A stretch of 64,000 bases of DNA from Paramecium sonneborni. Its lineage: Eukaryota > Ciliophora > Oligohymenophorea > Peniculida > Parameciidae. Position numbers and translations under genes: made by a program. The notes beneath the pieces are model-generated. The model saw nothing but the letters and a program-made list of their open reading frames with translations, ran no database searches and was not told the DNA's origin. Shown in pieces: positions 1-14,585 of the stretch. Numbering within the stretch: position 1 is the first letter of the stretch; the number at the start of each line of letters is the position of its first letter. The stretch is taken from assembly GCA_905182985.1 (NCBI GenBank), contig CAJJDN010000130.1, forward strand, positions 59,840 through 123,839. The letters are read 5' to 3'.

Positions 1-16
1 TTTTTAACAATAAACT

Positions 17-3000
17 ATGAACATATTAAATGAATTAAAAGAGGATAAGATTAGAAAGAATTAGTATAGAATTAGAAGTAGTGCTCATTGGTTAGACAAT
101 ATTTAAATTATTTAAAATAAAGAAGATACAGAAATGAATTTAATATTTAACTAATATGAGGATAGCTCAATCAATTCATGGATGAAATTCTTACTATATC
201 ATGAATCTGATAAAATACTTGACAAAATAAATAAGGATGTATCATTAGTTTAAGAGAAGGTCTAATCAACTCTATTTCCAGAAATATATTTCTAGTTTTT
301 CTAGAGATATTAAAAATTACTCTATTTGGAATCAAGAGAATCTTTAATTTAAATTATGCATTGCTACAATGTTATGAGAACTATGTAGAAAAATTTAAAT
401 ATCTATTTCATGGATTTACATCAACTTTCTAGTTAATTAACAAAAGAGAGAATACAAAAAAAATAATAAAATACTTTGAATGCTTTCATAACAAGTTTAG
501 ATTCTAAAGATACCATTCCATAGGAAGATACTTCAGCTTATTTTTGTGAAGAGAAGATTTAAAGAAATCATAATCTTTTTGAAATTATAGATGGAAATGG
601 TCATAAAATTATTCATGAAATTGTGTTTAAAGATGTAGCTTAATTATTAGATAAAGTAAGTCATATAAGTGCATTTACATTATAATTTACAAATAAAATT
701 GGTGAAAAAAATAGTCATTCTGATTCTTAATAATTAAATAGATTCTTAGCAGTCAAAGATTTACTTTAAGCTGAACTTGATTACAACAATGCTAAATGTA
801 AAATATTTTAAATTGTTTATCCTTTGTTGTAAAAGGCTAGAGTTTCTGAATTGAATAATGCTGTAAGTATATTAGCCAGGTTGATTCATTAATAGCCCAA
901 ATTTAAGTATGATTAAAATGTACTTATTTATTATTAAGAAGCTACTAAAAGGTTGAATCTGTTATGTGATATTTTCACTCATACTCGATCTCTCAAACTT
1001 ATTTTAAAATTATTCTCTATTAAAGATTTAAATATATTGGAATAAACTTTAAAATATATTAGAAGAGATAGATTGATTGATAAAGAGTTTCCTTATAAAT
1101 AATTTTATAAAGACTCAATCTTAGATTCTAAAAATAATTTATCATAGATTCTAAAATAATTACCAGAAGACAGCAATTTTAATATTTTCTCTCTTTTAGA
1201 ATTTTTAGTCTTAAGAAGAAAATTTTATAAATTATCTTTGAGAATATATTATTTGAGCAACATATATGGATAACAAATTAAAGAGAGGGGTTTGACAAAT
1301 AAAATGATTTAAAAATTAGAATTAATTCCGAACAGAGTTATAGATGAAAAAAACTTTGATGTTTTCTCGATAATAATGGATGAATATTTAAAGATTGGTA
1401 AAGAATGTCAATAAATTGAATTATGGACAACTTTTGCAGCAGATAATTATAAAATGATTGATATGTTAATGCCTCTAAAATCATTATTATTATTAGACTT
1501 CTATTTGTTTAATGCAATAAAAATAAACAAAAAATAGAATCATCAATTTATTGATCTAATAGGATTAAAAGAAAAATTAGCATTGTAAGCTTAAACAACA
1601 TAGAGAAAAGCTAACATTATGTAGAGTAGTACAAATGCAAATGATTAAAATAATTAAGACAAAATAAAATAGACAGCCATTAGTATGATTTCTAGTCAAT
1701 TTAGAGGTTCATTATTAGTTAAAAATTTTGTAAATAAAATGCAGCAAAATCAATCAACAGCATTATAAGAATTTAATAAATTATTAACATAAAATTGTCA
1801 ATCATTAGTTTTCACATTACATGCACTTGTATAAAGAGAATAGATGATTCAATTAAATTAGAAATTACCCTTTGTAAAACCTTTATTTACTGAGGAACCA
1901 TTTTTAAATGATATGCAATAAATTTAGAACCCATTCATCATTCATAGCATACCATCAATAATGAACATTATTAATTTTAAAGATTTTGACAATAAGGTTT
2001 CAAATACTGAAATTGATAATTTGGGAGATGAAGATTGGATGACTACAACTCGATTAAAGTTAGAGAAAAATGTTACTCCTTTGTCTGCAAATAGAAAGTA
2101 ACCAAAATTTAAGAGTTCTGGCAATCCTTTCTCTAATAATACAAAATTCTAAGAACCCATATCTGGATCATAACAATTAGCCCTACAATTAGTCTAATTC
2201 TTAATTGGTGTTCAGTCATGTAATTGCAATGTTCAGGATCTTATTTATTTGAATCAAGGAATGCTTGGAATGGAGGAATTAAAAAGAAATTAGTTAAGAT
2301 TGAGAAGAGACCTAGAAAGTGTATATTAATAAGTATAAAAGTATAAGGATAATATTACAAAGATATTATCAAATGGTAATATTTAGAATATGAATCTTAC
2401 GATTATGACTTATTTAGAAAAATTGATTAAACGATTTCATCTCTTAATTATCATCACTATGATTTCTTCTGTTCATCAGTTTAGAAATCAAGTTTAAGAT
2501 AATAGTGAAATATATCCTTAAATAATATCAACATTAAGAAACACTTTAATAACTGGTTGCTTTAGAAATATGTGTCATCTTGAAAAATTGATGGATTAGG
2601 CACCCAGAGTATATCCTTCCATTTAAACTAAAAAGATTATAAGTGATAAAATGATGTTGTTAAAATATGCATTTGGTTCTTAATTTGTGTAAGTTCATTA
2701 AACCAATCCAAATAATGTTCATATGCCACTTTAAGAATTTTAATTTGAAGATTATTATACATAATTATCACCTTATATGATTCCATCTTAGCAAATATTA
2801 TTTAGAACATAAAAAATCAATTATAACATTGAATCTTTTTTATCCAATGTAATTGATCTCTTTCCTTAAGCAATGTCAAATTTATTTACATTGTTTCCTC
2901 AATCAAAATTGATTTATTATTCAACAATATAAGATTTAATTGTATCAGAATCAGAGTCTATATTGAGAGATAAATGTATTTTTGAAGTTGATGATTTTTT

Positions 3001-4660
3001 CAAATATGAAAGAGCATATAGAAAACTTATGGTGTTACAATTTCGTTATTTAATATTATCAGAATTTTTTACAGTTTAGAAAAGAGAAATCCTTCCATTT
3101 TCATCAGATACTCAGGATCCTTGTACACAATGGTTAGAAAACTGTGTTGAGTTATGTGATAAAAATATGCATAAATAATAATTGAAAGCTGGACTATTAT
3201 TAAACTCAATTCCAGGTATAAATAGATAATTCAATGAACTTAAAAAAGGATCTAAGACTACAAGAATGAATTATGAACCAGCATAAGAGAAGTTTTCAAT
3301 TTTGCCTAGATTAAGATTGGAAAGTTTTGAGAATCAAGTTTTTTAGTTGATATCAATGATGATAGGATGTTAGGCGATATTTTAAGAAGAGGGTAAATAG
3401 TATTATTAGTAATTAAATAATTAATTGAATAAGATGGATTAACCATATTAAGTAGCAAAGTAGTTAAATGTGTTTTATAGTAATTTAGAAAGGGATTCAT
3501 TAAAAATAATGACATTGAATAAGGGATATGCTCATGTGATAGCAGATAGTGATCTAGATAAGCATTTGAATGATTTCAATAAAAGAATGTTGGATTTCAA
3601 TAAGTCAAATTATCCAAATCATATCGTAATAGAAAATGAATCATTATAAAGAATGTACAATTAGAAATCAATAGAACTTCGATTTGCAATGAAAAAAATA
3701 AAGTTTTATGAATCTAATATAAATCATATAGTGGAGAGTTTGGTTGCACAGAGAACGAATGATTTAATATTTGAAAATGATGCACTGAAGTAATAAATAG
3801 AATAGTTAATGAAGAGTTTTGATATAGAGAAGCAGAAATTGAGAGATAAGATTAAGGAGGAATTCAGTGAGTAAATTCGTACTTAAGATGTATTGATATA
3901 GTAGATGTAAAATCGTTTTTAAGATTTTAAGAGAGGGATATCAATGGAGATGACTAATTTTATATAGGAATATAAGACAGATGGATTGAAGAGAGTGAGA
4001 GATAAGGCATCTGAGGCTTTATTTGGTTAGGTTAATAAATTGAATATAGATTTAGATGTTGAATATTAGAGAGTGGGAGTATATGATAAATTTAAGGAGG
4101 ATAGTGAGTAAATAAATTCTTTATTTTAATCATTGAAGAAATTGAGAACATTTTATTTATGGAAAGAGATGTGTATAAGGGAGAGGTTTGAAAAATAAAT
4201 ATAAATAATAGTAGCAGCAAATTCAAGTAATGAGGAATTATAATAAAAAATATAGTAATTGACAGAGAATGTAGAGATTCTTAAGGATGAGTTGATTTAA
4301 AATAGAAAGATTATAACAATAATGGATAATTAGAATTAGATATTGAGAAGAGATTTATAGAAATTAAAAATAGAGAGATTTTAAGCAATGAGAGAGAAAG
4401 GTTAATTGGGAGCAATTGCTACTTATTAGGATTAAGAGTAAGAATTAGAGGAGTAAAGAAAATAAATTGTAGAAACAAAGAAAGATTAACAATTGAAGAA
4501 TTAAAGGCCAATTACGGCTTCATCAATTGCAAGATCAATAAAATCAGTATAGAAAGTTTAGAAATTATCTACAACTTAAAGTGTACCAAAATTAGGAACA
4601 TCTTAAATGATGTCAAATCAGAAAGGAACGTTAACAATGAAATATAAAATTACATCTTGA
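17..4660 (+). CDS. Large coiled-coil protein, unknown function
   Basis: A single frame is open from the ATG at 17 to TGA 4658-4660 with no intron (1,547 residues) when TAA and TAG are read as Gln. The first two thirds look globular and helical, rich in Gln, Asn, Leu and Lys. From about residue 1,210 to 1,495 the protein turns into a charged heptad-like stretch rich in Glu, Lys and Gln, typical of a coiled coil. It ends in a basic, Ser/Thr-rich tail (RPITASSIARSIKS, then repeated VQK). I do not recognise a named domain; the size and layout suit a cytoskeletal, basal body or axonemal protein, but that is inference. The frame is open up to the left edge of the window, so the true start could lie upstream. 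Confidence 0.85.
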
Positions 4661-4683
4661 TTTTTATATATAAATAAGAATTT

Positions 4684-5118
4684 ATGTTAAGATTAGCTAC
4701 TTAGACAATAAAAAATATGGTGCAAATAATTCCTATTATTAGACCAATCTAAATTTGTTAGAAACCGATGTAATTTTTTGGATTGGCTAAATTATTTAAA
4801 TAAAGTCGAATAATAGGATAGGGTAGATCAAAAACAAAAAGTTCATCATCAAGTTGGAAAAAGAGAATTAGAAGTCAAAATAGATAATATAAGATTGGAA
4901 ATCATAAGGGATTGTTAAAGAGAGTTAAGATAGTTGGACCTAGAAGAGCTAGAAGGCTTAAATTTAAATCTGCTGGATCTAGACATCTTAATCGAAATTG
5001 TTCAAAAGCAAATTTGAGAAGAAAAAGACGAACTCGATATATAAGTGATGTTGATATGCCAAGAATGAGGAAATTGTTACCATTGATGAAGAGATAGAAA
5101 TGTAAAAGAGGATCTTGA
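4684..5118 (+). CDS. MRPL35: Mitochondrial ribosomal protein bL35m
   Basis: An intronless gene of 144 residues. The C-terminal half carries the bL35 signature: a Lys/Arg-rich stretch KRVKIVGPRRARRLKFKSAG, then SRHLNRNCSKANLRRKRRTR, and the closing pattern ISDVDMPRMRKLLP, which matches the bacterial order RHL...KS...RKR..R...VS..D..R.K.LLP. About 65 residues precede the conserved core. The stretch starting MLRLATQTIKNM is amphipathic and basic without acidic residues, as expected for a mitochondrial import presequence, which favours the ATG at 4684; an in-frame ATG at 4717 is the alternative. bL35 is a large-subunit protein. It lies 23 bases after the previous stop and 63 bases before another mitochondrial gene. 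Confidence 0.8.
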
Positions 5119-5181
5119 GTATTTAAGAGAAGAGAGAAACAAAAATATGTTATTTCAAATATATTATTTAAATAAATTAAT

Positions 5182-5661
5182 ATGATAAGAGGATTAAGAT
5201 TGCTGTAAATGAGACCTATCTTTTATTTTGCTGCAGATAAGACTCCAGCAACAACTTAAGGGAAATAATAATAAGCAAAACCCATTTAAGTTTATAAAGA
5301 TGGATAATTGATTACAAAGAATTATCTCTAATTGAAGAAATCATAAGATATTGAAGGATATGTTTTAAGTTTGGTTAAGAATTATTATAGAACTACTAAT
5401 AAAGTAATAAATAATGATAATTAATAAGTCAGCCTTAAATTTAGATTCAGAATTGGAATAACATGGATTAGATAGTTTAGATTCGATTGAATTGTCTATG
5501 CAAGTAATCTAATAATGATATAAATTTAGATTGAGGAAGATTTAGGATATGTTATCTCAGCTGAAACACTTCCAGTCTTGAATAAGGTTAGACACTATGT
5601 TAATTACATTAAATAAGTTGAGCAATATAAAGTGGAAAATAATTCTGTTCCATTAGCATGA
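5182..5661 (+). CDS. Mitochondrial acyl carrier protein (two introns)
   Basis: The mature mRNA encodes 142 residues after removal of introns 5404-5428 (25 bases) and 5504-5529 (26 bases). Without splicing the frame hits TGA codons; with it the text runs ALNLDSELEQHGLDSLDSIE and continues LSMQIEEDLGYVISAETLP. Ser90 in the DSL motif is the expected 4'-phosphopantetheine attachment site, followed by the usual acidic helix II. The N-terminus (MIRGLRLLQMRPIFYF) is basic and suits a mitochondrial presequence, and the gene follows bL35m. In other eukaryotes the mitochondrial ACP serves type II fatty acid and lipoate synthesis, and complex I and Fe-S assembly as the NDUFAB1 subunit. The role here is inferred from homology. 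Confidence 0.85.
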
Positions 5662-5809
5662 TGAATATCAATATGCATATTAAGTATTAATAAAAAAATT
5701 ATTATGAGAGTATTAATTTACATCATTTAATCTATGGATCATCAATTATATTTTATAATCAAATTCATTTGTTCTAAGATGAAAGATTTTAATTAATATT
5801 TATTTAAAA

Positions 5810-8800
5810 ATGAGATTTGCTATACTCATCCTTGTTTTAAGTATTTGGATAGTGAATAATAGTATCATTAAAAATGGTTGCAGTAAATTATATATTCCTA
5901 TCTAAAAGCAACTAAATAAAATAAGATATCAATATATCCAACCACTAATGAAATTTTAACTTGGTAAATCAAATAAGAATTTTTTGATGGTGCAGATCTA
6001 ACATATGCATTAAATGACACTTAATAAAAAGAATTTTAGATAATACATCCAATTGAATAAACTAAAAGAGATTCTTCACATAAGAATGGTAATGATCTAT
6101 TTCTATTTTAAAAGTTGCCTCTAATGTAATTGCAGCTAAAGTGGCAAGTAAAGCAGAAAGTGGCTTTTGGCTTAACTTATTCGTATTCCTAGATTAAACA
6201 GATGATGAAGTTTACCTAAATATAGCTAACGGGTATATAATCAATATTCTATATGTTTTAGTACAGATATTAATAAATCCCCCAATTTTAATTAGAGATA
6301 TTTAATAACTAAAAGAAATGATTCTTAAATAAACTGTTTTGATGTTGATTTTTCATCTACTCAATAATATCTAGTAGATTGTCAAAGAAAAGTTGTTTTA
6401 TAAAATGAAACAATCTTAGAAAACATCTTTTTTGTACTCTCTAAAGATGGATCTAAAATTCAAAGTTTCACCGAAAAAGCCTACATTTAAACATTCAAAT
6501 AGAGATCTATAGGATAGTACATAATAACTAATGCTATTGGCGTTACACATTAATATCTTTTTAGATTTACACCAGCATATTCTATTCGTTTAGATTCAGA
6601 ATTAGCTGATGACTCTTTAGTAGAAGTATATTTAATGTCTGAATCTGGTGAACCATAAAATACAAACTTTGTTTTAGACAAAGCAGTTTTAGCAGAATCT
6701 TTAGGAGTTCCATCAGTCAATTTTTCTTTGGTTGATTATTCTGTATAACCAAATGGAGATATCTATTTATTAGATGCTTACAATGGTCTTTACATAGTAA
6801 ATTATTTACCCAATGGAGAATGGAAAATTCAAAATGTTATCTACCCAAGAACAGGATAATCTTTTGCATTTAGTGTCAATTCATTTATAAAAGAAGATGA
6901 AACACTTGCACATTTTATAGTAGTATAGGGATACAATTATTTTGTTTTAATTGAAAATTCAGAATTAAAATACATTTATGATTTACCATTCATTCAACTT
7001 GAGTATCCTGCTTATATTAAATTATCTCAAGAAAATGTTATATTAAGAAATGAACATACCATTTATTTATATAATATAGATACTCAAAATATGTAATTGA
7101 ATTCTAGATTTACTTTGAGTTAAAAGGATGTGATTCTACTGAATCCTTATTTACCTGATTTGGTAGTCATTTCAAATTTATTAACTAAAAGATATACTTT
7201 ATCTATGGGTTATTTAAAATATATGGGTAGTACAGAAACTAAAGCCTTAAAAGATATTATATTGACAGCATATGCTCCGAATGAATAAAACTGTTCAGTT
7301 ACGATTTCTTATTAAATATTAGATGATAAAGATTCTAAACTATATAAATTATCAGATTCTGTTAATCCATTCCCTAAAACTCTTTTGGAAGGATCTACTT
7401 AAAAAGAATTGTAACCATAAGCATCTGGTCCAAATTAATAATTTGAATTACTCAAAAATAAATTAGAGGATAATTAAGTAACTGGAATAATCAATAAAAG
7501 ATGGATATTAAATAGTAATAATCCTATTGTTTGGCCTACTAAAGTTTTGTATGCTGATGTTTTGGTTTCAGAAAAACAAACTTAATTTTATTAAATTATT
7601 CAAAGTGATGATTTTATTATATAAATTTGGTTATGTGAATAATATTCAATATTTGAATCAGATTTCAATTGTGATAAAATTTTGAATATTAATTTAGGAG
7701 TTGCTATTACCAAATAGACATTCACATTATGGTTTCATGATTTAAAAAACATTTATTTCATGTATAGAGATACAGAATTTAGTGTAACAATCAAATATTT
7801 TTATGGTGAATTGAAGATTTTGAAGAGATTATCTTTTGATTCAAAAAATCCTTTGAATAAAATAAAATCATTATTTTTTGCAGATAATTATTTCTTTATT
7901 ATTAAAGAAGATGATACTATAATAGCATATTCAACATATAGTCATGATAATGAAATATTAGCTACAATAGATTCGGAAACTTTTAAACCTTACGGCTATA
8001 CTTTAAATTGGAAACCATAAAGATTATTTGGAAATAGAAAACTTCATCCTAATCTTTTATTTATAGTTAATTAAGAAAATATTGTTCTTGTTGATTTTCA
8101 TAATAAATTTACTTTTTTATAACAATATGCTTTTTAAAATGGTCTTGAAGTGGAATTTGCAATAGGAGAAAATACTTTCTTTATAGTTTATGGTTAATCG
8201 ACTTAAGGAGCAAATGATGGTAAAATAGAGGAATATGATTTCTCAAGATTAAATAACATATTTAAAATAAAGACAGTTTAATTATATTGGTATTAAATAA
8301 CATCTCCTTTGACAGTTGATCAAAGTGAAGAAAATGGAAAACTTTTTATTAGAGCCTATTGTAAACATTCCTAAAAAGCACATATTTTAGTATTCAATCC
8401 AGATACTTTACAACATGATAGTTTATATGATGCTTGGAGTATATCAGACTAAATTATTGCTGATAATGATAAAGTTATTATGGCTGTTGATGGAGATTAA
8501 TAAATGTTCTTGTATGTTTTTGTGAAAGGTCAAACAACTTTAATTTCAGAATTGAAAAATTCTGTTATGACACTTAAAGTCAATTTAGAATCAGAAGATT
8601 ATAATACTAAAATGAATCTTACTTTATCTGTATCTAATTATAAATTCCCAGATGAACCTTCTAATACAGTAGAAATAAAAAAATAAGTTTAAATTATTAA
8701 CACTTAATCGTTAATTTAAATTGATAATTCCATTTTTCCATTATCTAAGAATGGTGTTATAATTAATTCAAATGTTCGTTCTAAGAAAGTTGATTTAGGT

Positions 8801-11800
8801 ACAAGATGGTTTACTGGTTAAGTAGTAGGAATTGATTTAGAATGCGAATAATGTGAAAATCATATTTCAGTATAAAATGTTGTAGAAATGAATAATTAAA
8901 AAGTTTTCAATGGATTTGAAATTAGAGACTTAATAAAATATGATGATTCCACTAATATCTTTGTTGCCACTAAGGGATTGATATTCACAAATCCTGATAA
9001 TTCTTTAAAAGCCATTTATCATTTTGATTTGCCAACTGCTACTTATAGATGTTATCAAGCATAAGTTTCTGCTGATAAATTACTTATCTATGCACTTTGT
9101 GAAGACAAAGGATAATATTCTATTTATGTTACTGGATGTATTTCAGTTACTGGATGTTCTCCATTAGGTGAAAAATTCAGATTAGAATAAACATCTAAAA
9201 TTCAATTGATTGATAATGATATTATGGTTGTTCTACATACTAATAATTTAGAATACAGTGATGTTGATGGTCGTATTGCTATTTATCAAATAAAAAAAGG
9301 ATTATATACTTGGAATCTAGAAGTCTTAGATGTTATAGCCACTTAAACTTTAAATTCTCAATTGCATTAACCTTTAGAATACTTTAGACCAAGTGATTTC
9401 ACTATCATTAAATAATTCAAAACTGAGACTTAATAAACTCTCTATAAATTAATAATAAGTAATTCGAAAAATGGACTTGTATTCTACGATTTTACATTAA
9501 ATAATTTCAGATATCAATTTGAATCTGTTGAATCATTAGATTTATACTAATATTTGAATTATGAAGTTGATTAATATGCATTTGAAAATACCCACTTCTA
9601 ATAAATTAGATTAATTGAATAACCAAAATATAATCCGACAGAATAATCAATTTAATTCTAACTTTTAGTTTAAACAAATAATGCGGCTCATTATGGAATT
9701 TCATTTTAATTTAAAAAGTCAATTGATTCTTAATCAACAAAAATTGAATCAAAGCAATTAGATTTTGTATTAAATAGATATTCAAATTGGCCATCCATTA
9801 ATAAAATTGCTGTCAATTCCAATTACATTGCAATTCCTTATTTTAATGATAATTCATTATTAATTGGTCTCTATTAAAAATCATCTGTTAGTCCAATGAC
9901 AATTGTGAGTGGAACTTATTTATAATATTATTAAGGATAATTTTTATCAACATTGAATATGGCTTTATTCTTTGATCTTCAATAATAAGAATAGCTCTAT
10001 GCAAGTGAATTAACAGGTCCATTGAATAGTTATACATTATAAAATTCACCAATCATTCTTTTCAATAATAAAAATGGAGATTTGAAGAGTTAAAATGTTG
10101 TAGTGATTTTATAAAATGATTTCAATATTGAAAAAACATAATTCGAATTATAGATTAAACCTATAGATTAAAATGAATGTACAACTAAGATAACCAATAT
10201 TAAGATTTATCCTTCAACTTCTGAAATCTTATAATGGTAATTATCAAATGGAATTTTTGAAGGAGTTGGTTTGTAATATAGTCTAGACAATAATTAAGAT
10301 TTTACAATTGTTTAACCTATTAATAAAGTTAGTTCAAGCTAACATATGACAACAGGTAAATATTTAAATATATATATTTAGCTATTGGAACTGTCTAATC
10401 AATTAAATCTCAAAACTCCTGGAATGGTCATTTTGCATTCCTAGATAAGAGTGCTATTTCTAATGGTTTATATTATACAAAAACTCAAGCATAAAAAAAT
10501 GAAGCTCCTCATTTCACTGATATGGTTCATATAGATCCAGAAATACCTTCAATATAATGTTTCGATTTTGATTATTTAAGTATGGATCCAGAATCATCTG
10601 ATAGTTTCTTAATTGATTGTCAATATCAATCTTAAAAAATCATTTATTAAATCAAGGAAAAATAATTGAAAGCTATTTCTAAAATAGAATCTTAATTTAC
10701 AATAAATAAATTAAGGTGGTTTAATAAATTTTATAATAATTAAGGTTTATCCTATTTTGTAAGACTCACTCCTGCTTTTTCAAATTCCTAAGAAGATTAA
10801 GTTGGTAAAGTTTCATTAGTAGAACTATTCTATTTCAACAGTAATGACATTACCTTATAATCGACTATTGATAATACTGTATTGGCTGGATTGTTAAAGA
10901 AAGAAAAGACAGATTTTATGTTGGTTGATTATAAAGTTTAAAATGATGGAATTTTATTTTTATTAGATCAGAAATTAGGACTTATAAAACTATAATTTGA
11001 TTTTAAATCATAAAGTTGGAAACTTTTGGATTAATTACATTTAAATCTTTAATAGTTTATAGCTTTTGATATTGATGATTATACCAACGAATAAGGTTAG
11101 GTAGTTTAACATACTGTTTTATTAAGTTATAATTACTTTTTGGTGTTGGAAAATAAGGTGATTGTTAAAGTTAGAGATTTAGAATATTTCACTGCAACAT
11201 ATCCTTAGCATATAGAATTAAGATAAAAAAATGTCTTTATCAAAAATGATAATACTCTTTTTATTTATGGATTTAGTGATCAATCCATAACATTGTTAGA
11301 TTAAAGTGTTATTTAAGGGGGATATTTAGTTGATAAAGAAAAATAATATATAACTGTTGGATAGAAAGAATCTAATTTATATCATTATAGTCAAGGAGCT
11401 TTAAAATATGAATTTAAATCTGGATAAATTAAAGAAGGAGAAATTAAAATACAGGCTTTATCCATAAATAATTAGTAATGTTAATCAAATATTAAATATT
11501 CTCTAATAAAAAGTGATGATCAAAGTATTTATAAGAAAACTGACTCTGAATCTCCTTTTCCAAATGCAGTAGATGAAACAACTTCTATTGATTTAGGAGG
11601 ATTAACTTCAGGTCCAAATTAATAATATGAGGTTATATGGGAAGTCCCAGAAGGTAATCCATTAATTGTAAATTCATTCAAAGATGATTAAGTTAAAGTT
11701 ATATAGGGTACTATTTATGGTACTTAAGGCTTGCCTATTACATAATTATTTTAATCTTCAATTGTTACAACCAAATTAATTTACAAAATAGTTTAATAGA

Positions 11801-14440
11801 AGGATAAATCTCTATTAATTTTCTCAGCATTAATCAATGATGATCCAGATACTAAATCATTTAAGTTTTCTGAAATCGGAAAGAGCATAAATGTTTCTGT
11901 TGAATTAAATGATTAAACATTTACTATGTGGAATAAGTAAGATAGTGATTTTGTTTATTTTGCAACCCTAATAAATAAACATTAACTTGATATATATCGT
12001 ATATTTTAGGTTTGGAAAATAGAACTAATACAAACACTTTAATTCCCTTAAGAAGATGATGATTAAGAAATAATTAGCATTTTAAATTAGGGCACAGATT
12101 TATTAATATTAATAAAGAATGGACTGTTAATTAGTTTAAACATTTAAGATTTGAAAATGCAGAATTGTTTAAGTGAAACTTAATTAAAGAAATTTAATTT
12201 TGAATGGAAACCTTTGAAATTGTTTGGAAATAGAATATTAAAATCAAACATTTTATTTGTTTAAAATGAAAAAAATATTTTAATCTTGAATTAGGTTGAT
12301 AATAAGTTCAATTTAATATAATCTATAGATTATAATATGAATAATGAAATATATATTTCAGCTGCTTAGAATACATTCTTTTTAGTTAACAATAAAGAGA
12401 TATTTGAATATAATTATGAAAACTTATTAAATGTTTATAAATCTAAGACTGTTGAATTATTTGGATATTAAATAGTTAATCCTTTACTTGTTACATCATA
12501 ATTATCAACTGGTAATTTAATAATAAAAACAAAAAAAGGAGAAAAAAATTATTTAAATATTTTTAAACCTTCCTAAGCATAACATGATACATTTTATTTA
12601 ACTTATGAATTAGATACTGTTAATTCAGCATTATCAGTAGCAAATGATGATTCAATGTTTATTAGTTTAAACAATGCTTTATAATCATCAATTCTTAAAG
12701 TTGAACAATCTCCACTTTTAGTTTTCGATCCTAAATTTGATGCAAAGACTTACTTGAAAAATATAAAGGTTACATTAAATGTAAAAAATAAGGATGATGA
12801 TAAGAATCAAGCTAAATTCATTTAAACATTAAAGTTTTAAAACTCATACTCCTAATTAAGTCTTAACAATGTTAACTATAGTATTTAGACAAACTCAACA
12901 TAGACAGTGGAAATTGAAATAGCAGAAGCAGTCATAGGTTAAACAATTTAAACATCTCTAAAAACCTTTTATGACACATAAGGTTAGATTAGTTTAAAGT
13001 CAAGAGTTTAGCTTATCAAAAACTAGAATATAACTAATTCTTAAATAAATTATGGATACTCAAAAGATTAAAATGATTCATCATCATTCCTAATTTATTT
13101 ATAAGCTAAGAATACTTTATTATTAGGAGTTAATGAAGGGGATAATCTTGCATTTATTTAAGCTGATTATACACTTCCAGATCAATACAATTGTTTTAGA
13201 TTAGACAATTACTAAAATAGGTTTTATTCAATATGTAATAATGGAAATGAGAATGAATTAGTGTTATCAGATTGTGAAAATTAAAATTGTAAGTTAATTC
13301 AATCCTATATACCAATACCTAATGGAAATCAAGTTATAGCACCTTATGAAAATTACGTCTTTGTATTATTTTATAATCCATCAGACCCAAAAGAATAGGA
13401 TGGAGAGTATAAGGTTTATAAAATGATCTATGAAGGTGATTTCTATATTCAAAAAGAAGTTATGACAATTAATTTAGAATTCATATAATAAAATATAAAT
13501 TCTAAAGCAACTAAATATAGACCATCAAGTATGACAGGAGTTGGCACTTAAATAGATAAAGATCTTTATATATATTTATTGATGGTAACAAATTGTTTAG
13601 ATGAATTGATGTTTAATAATTTTGTATTCTAATAAGGGGATATTTAACCATCTGGAATAAGTTCTATTTCATTAAAGAAATTATTAAATAATTACATTAT
13701 AGATCAAACCCTATTCTTATCAACTTAAGTAATCTCTTCAAAATTTGAGAATGATAACTTAACAGTAGAATTAGTCATTTTAACTTCAGATTCAGGTTCA
13801 TTCTAGATTATGTTAAAGTTTAAATATAATAAGGAAGGAAAGAAGTTTGAAAATCAGTAATCTGAATTAATAAGAGCATTTGTTAAATATGGAGATTGGA
13901 AGGTCTTAAATTATTTAACAGTTGATAAATCATCCATTGCAGTTGCTTATCACAATGAAAATAAAGTAACAGTAGGAGTTTATTAATATACAAAAGAAAG
14001 TTCTTTTGTTTTGATATCTGGAGGCTATCAATTTGAAGTTACAAATATACAAGATTTAAGTTCATAAAACTTTTTAATGTTATTATAAGTATTTATTTAA
14101 ATTTTATTTAAAGTCAAATTATTTATTCGGTAGTAATCCAAATAATAAAGGACTAGAAAAATATTCATTAAATTCTAATAATTTAATTATAATCCAAGAT
14201 CCTCAGAAATAAGAAAGCTAAAATTTAACTTTGACTTTTTCAAATGACTTCTCTACAATTCAATAAAAATTTTAATTACAAATTATACCAAATAATGATG
14301 ATGATGATGAAAGTAAGGGATTAGGAGCAGTTTGGATAGTATTAATTGTACTTGGAAGCTTTGTATGTTTAATATTAATGGGTTATGGATATTATAAAAC
14401 ACAGAGTCCAAAAGAAGAAGAAGGAGATTAATTAGTATGA
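5810..14440 (+). CDS. Giant two-unit type I membrane protein of the extracellular family
   Basis: Five introns (5883-5908, 6089-6114, 6233-6261, 10356-10381, 14089-14113; 25-29 bases) leave 2,832 residues. It opens with a hydrophobic signal peptide (MRFAILILVLSIWIV). The body is two homologous units of roughly 1,400 residues. Unit 1 begins NGCTTKQNKISIYPTTNEIL and unit 2, near base 10,160, begins NECTTKITNIKIYPSTSEIL, and each has an intron at the same place about 60 residues further on. Many beta-rich repeats resemble propeller blades. Unit 1 holds RWFTGQVVGIDLECEQC (about 8804-8860). The end is acidic (NNDDDDES), then a membrane helix near residues 2,795-2,815 and a short cytosolic tail. 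So most of the protein is predicted to be outside the cell or in the lumen. Homologous to the proteins at 45.2, 49.9 and 59.3 kb. No known function recognised. Confidence 0.85.
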
Positions 14441-14585
14441 AACATAAGTATAAATATAGAAAATTTTTATTTAAAATACATAAAATATATCCACTAATAA
14501 ATTTATTTATTAACGAAATAAAAGGTTTAACATAATTATTGATAGTATTTCTAAATTTTCTACTTACTGTAATGAAGATTCTGTA

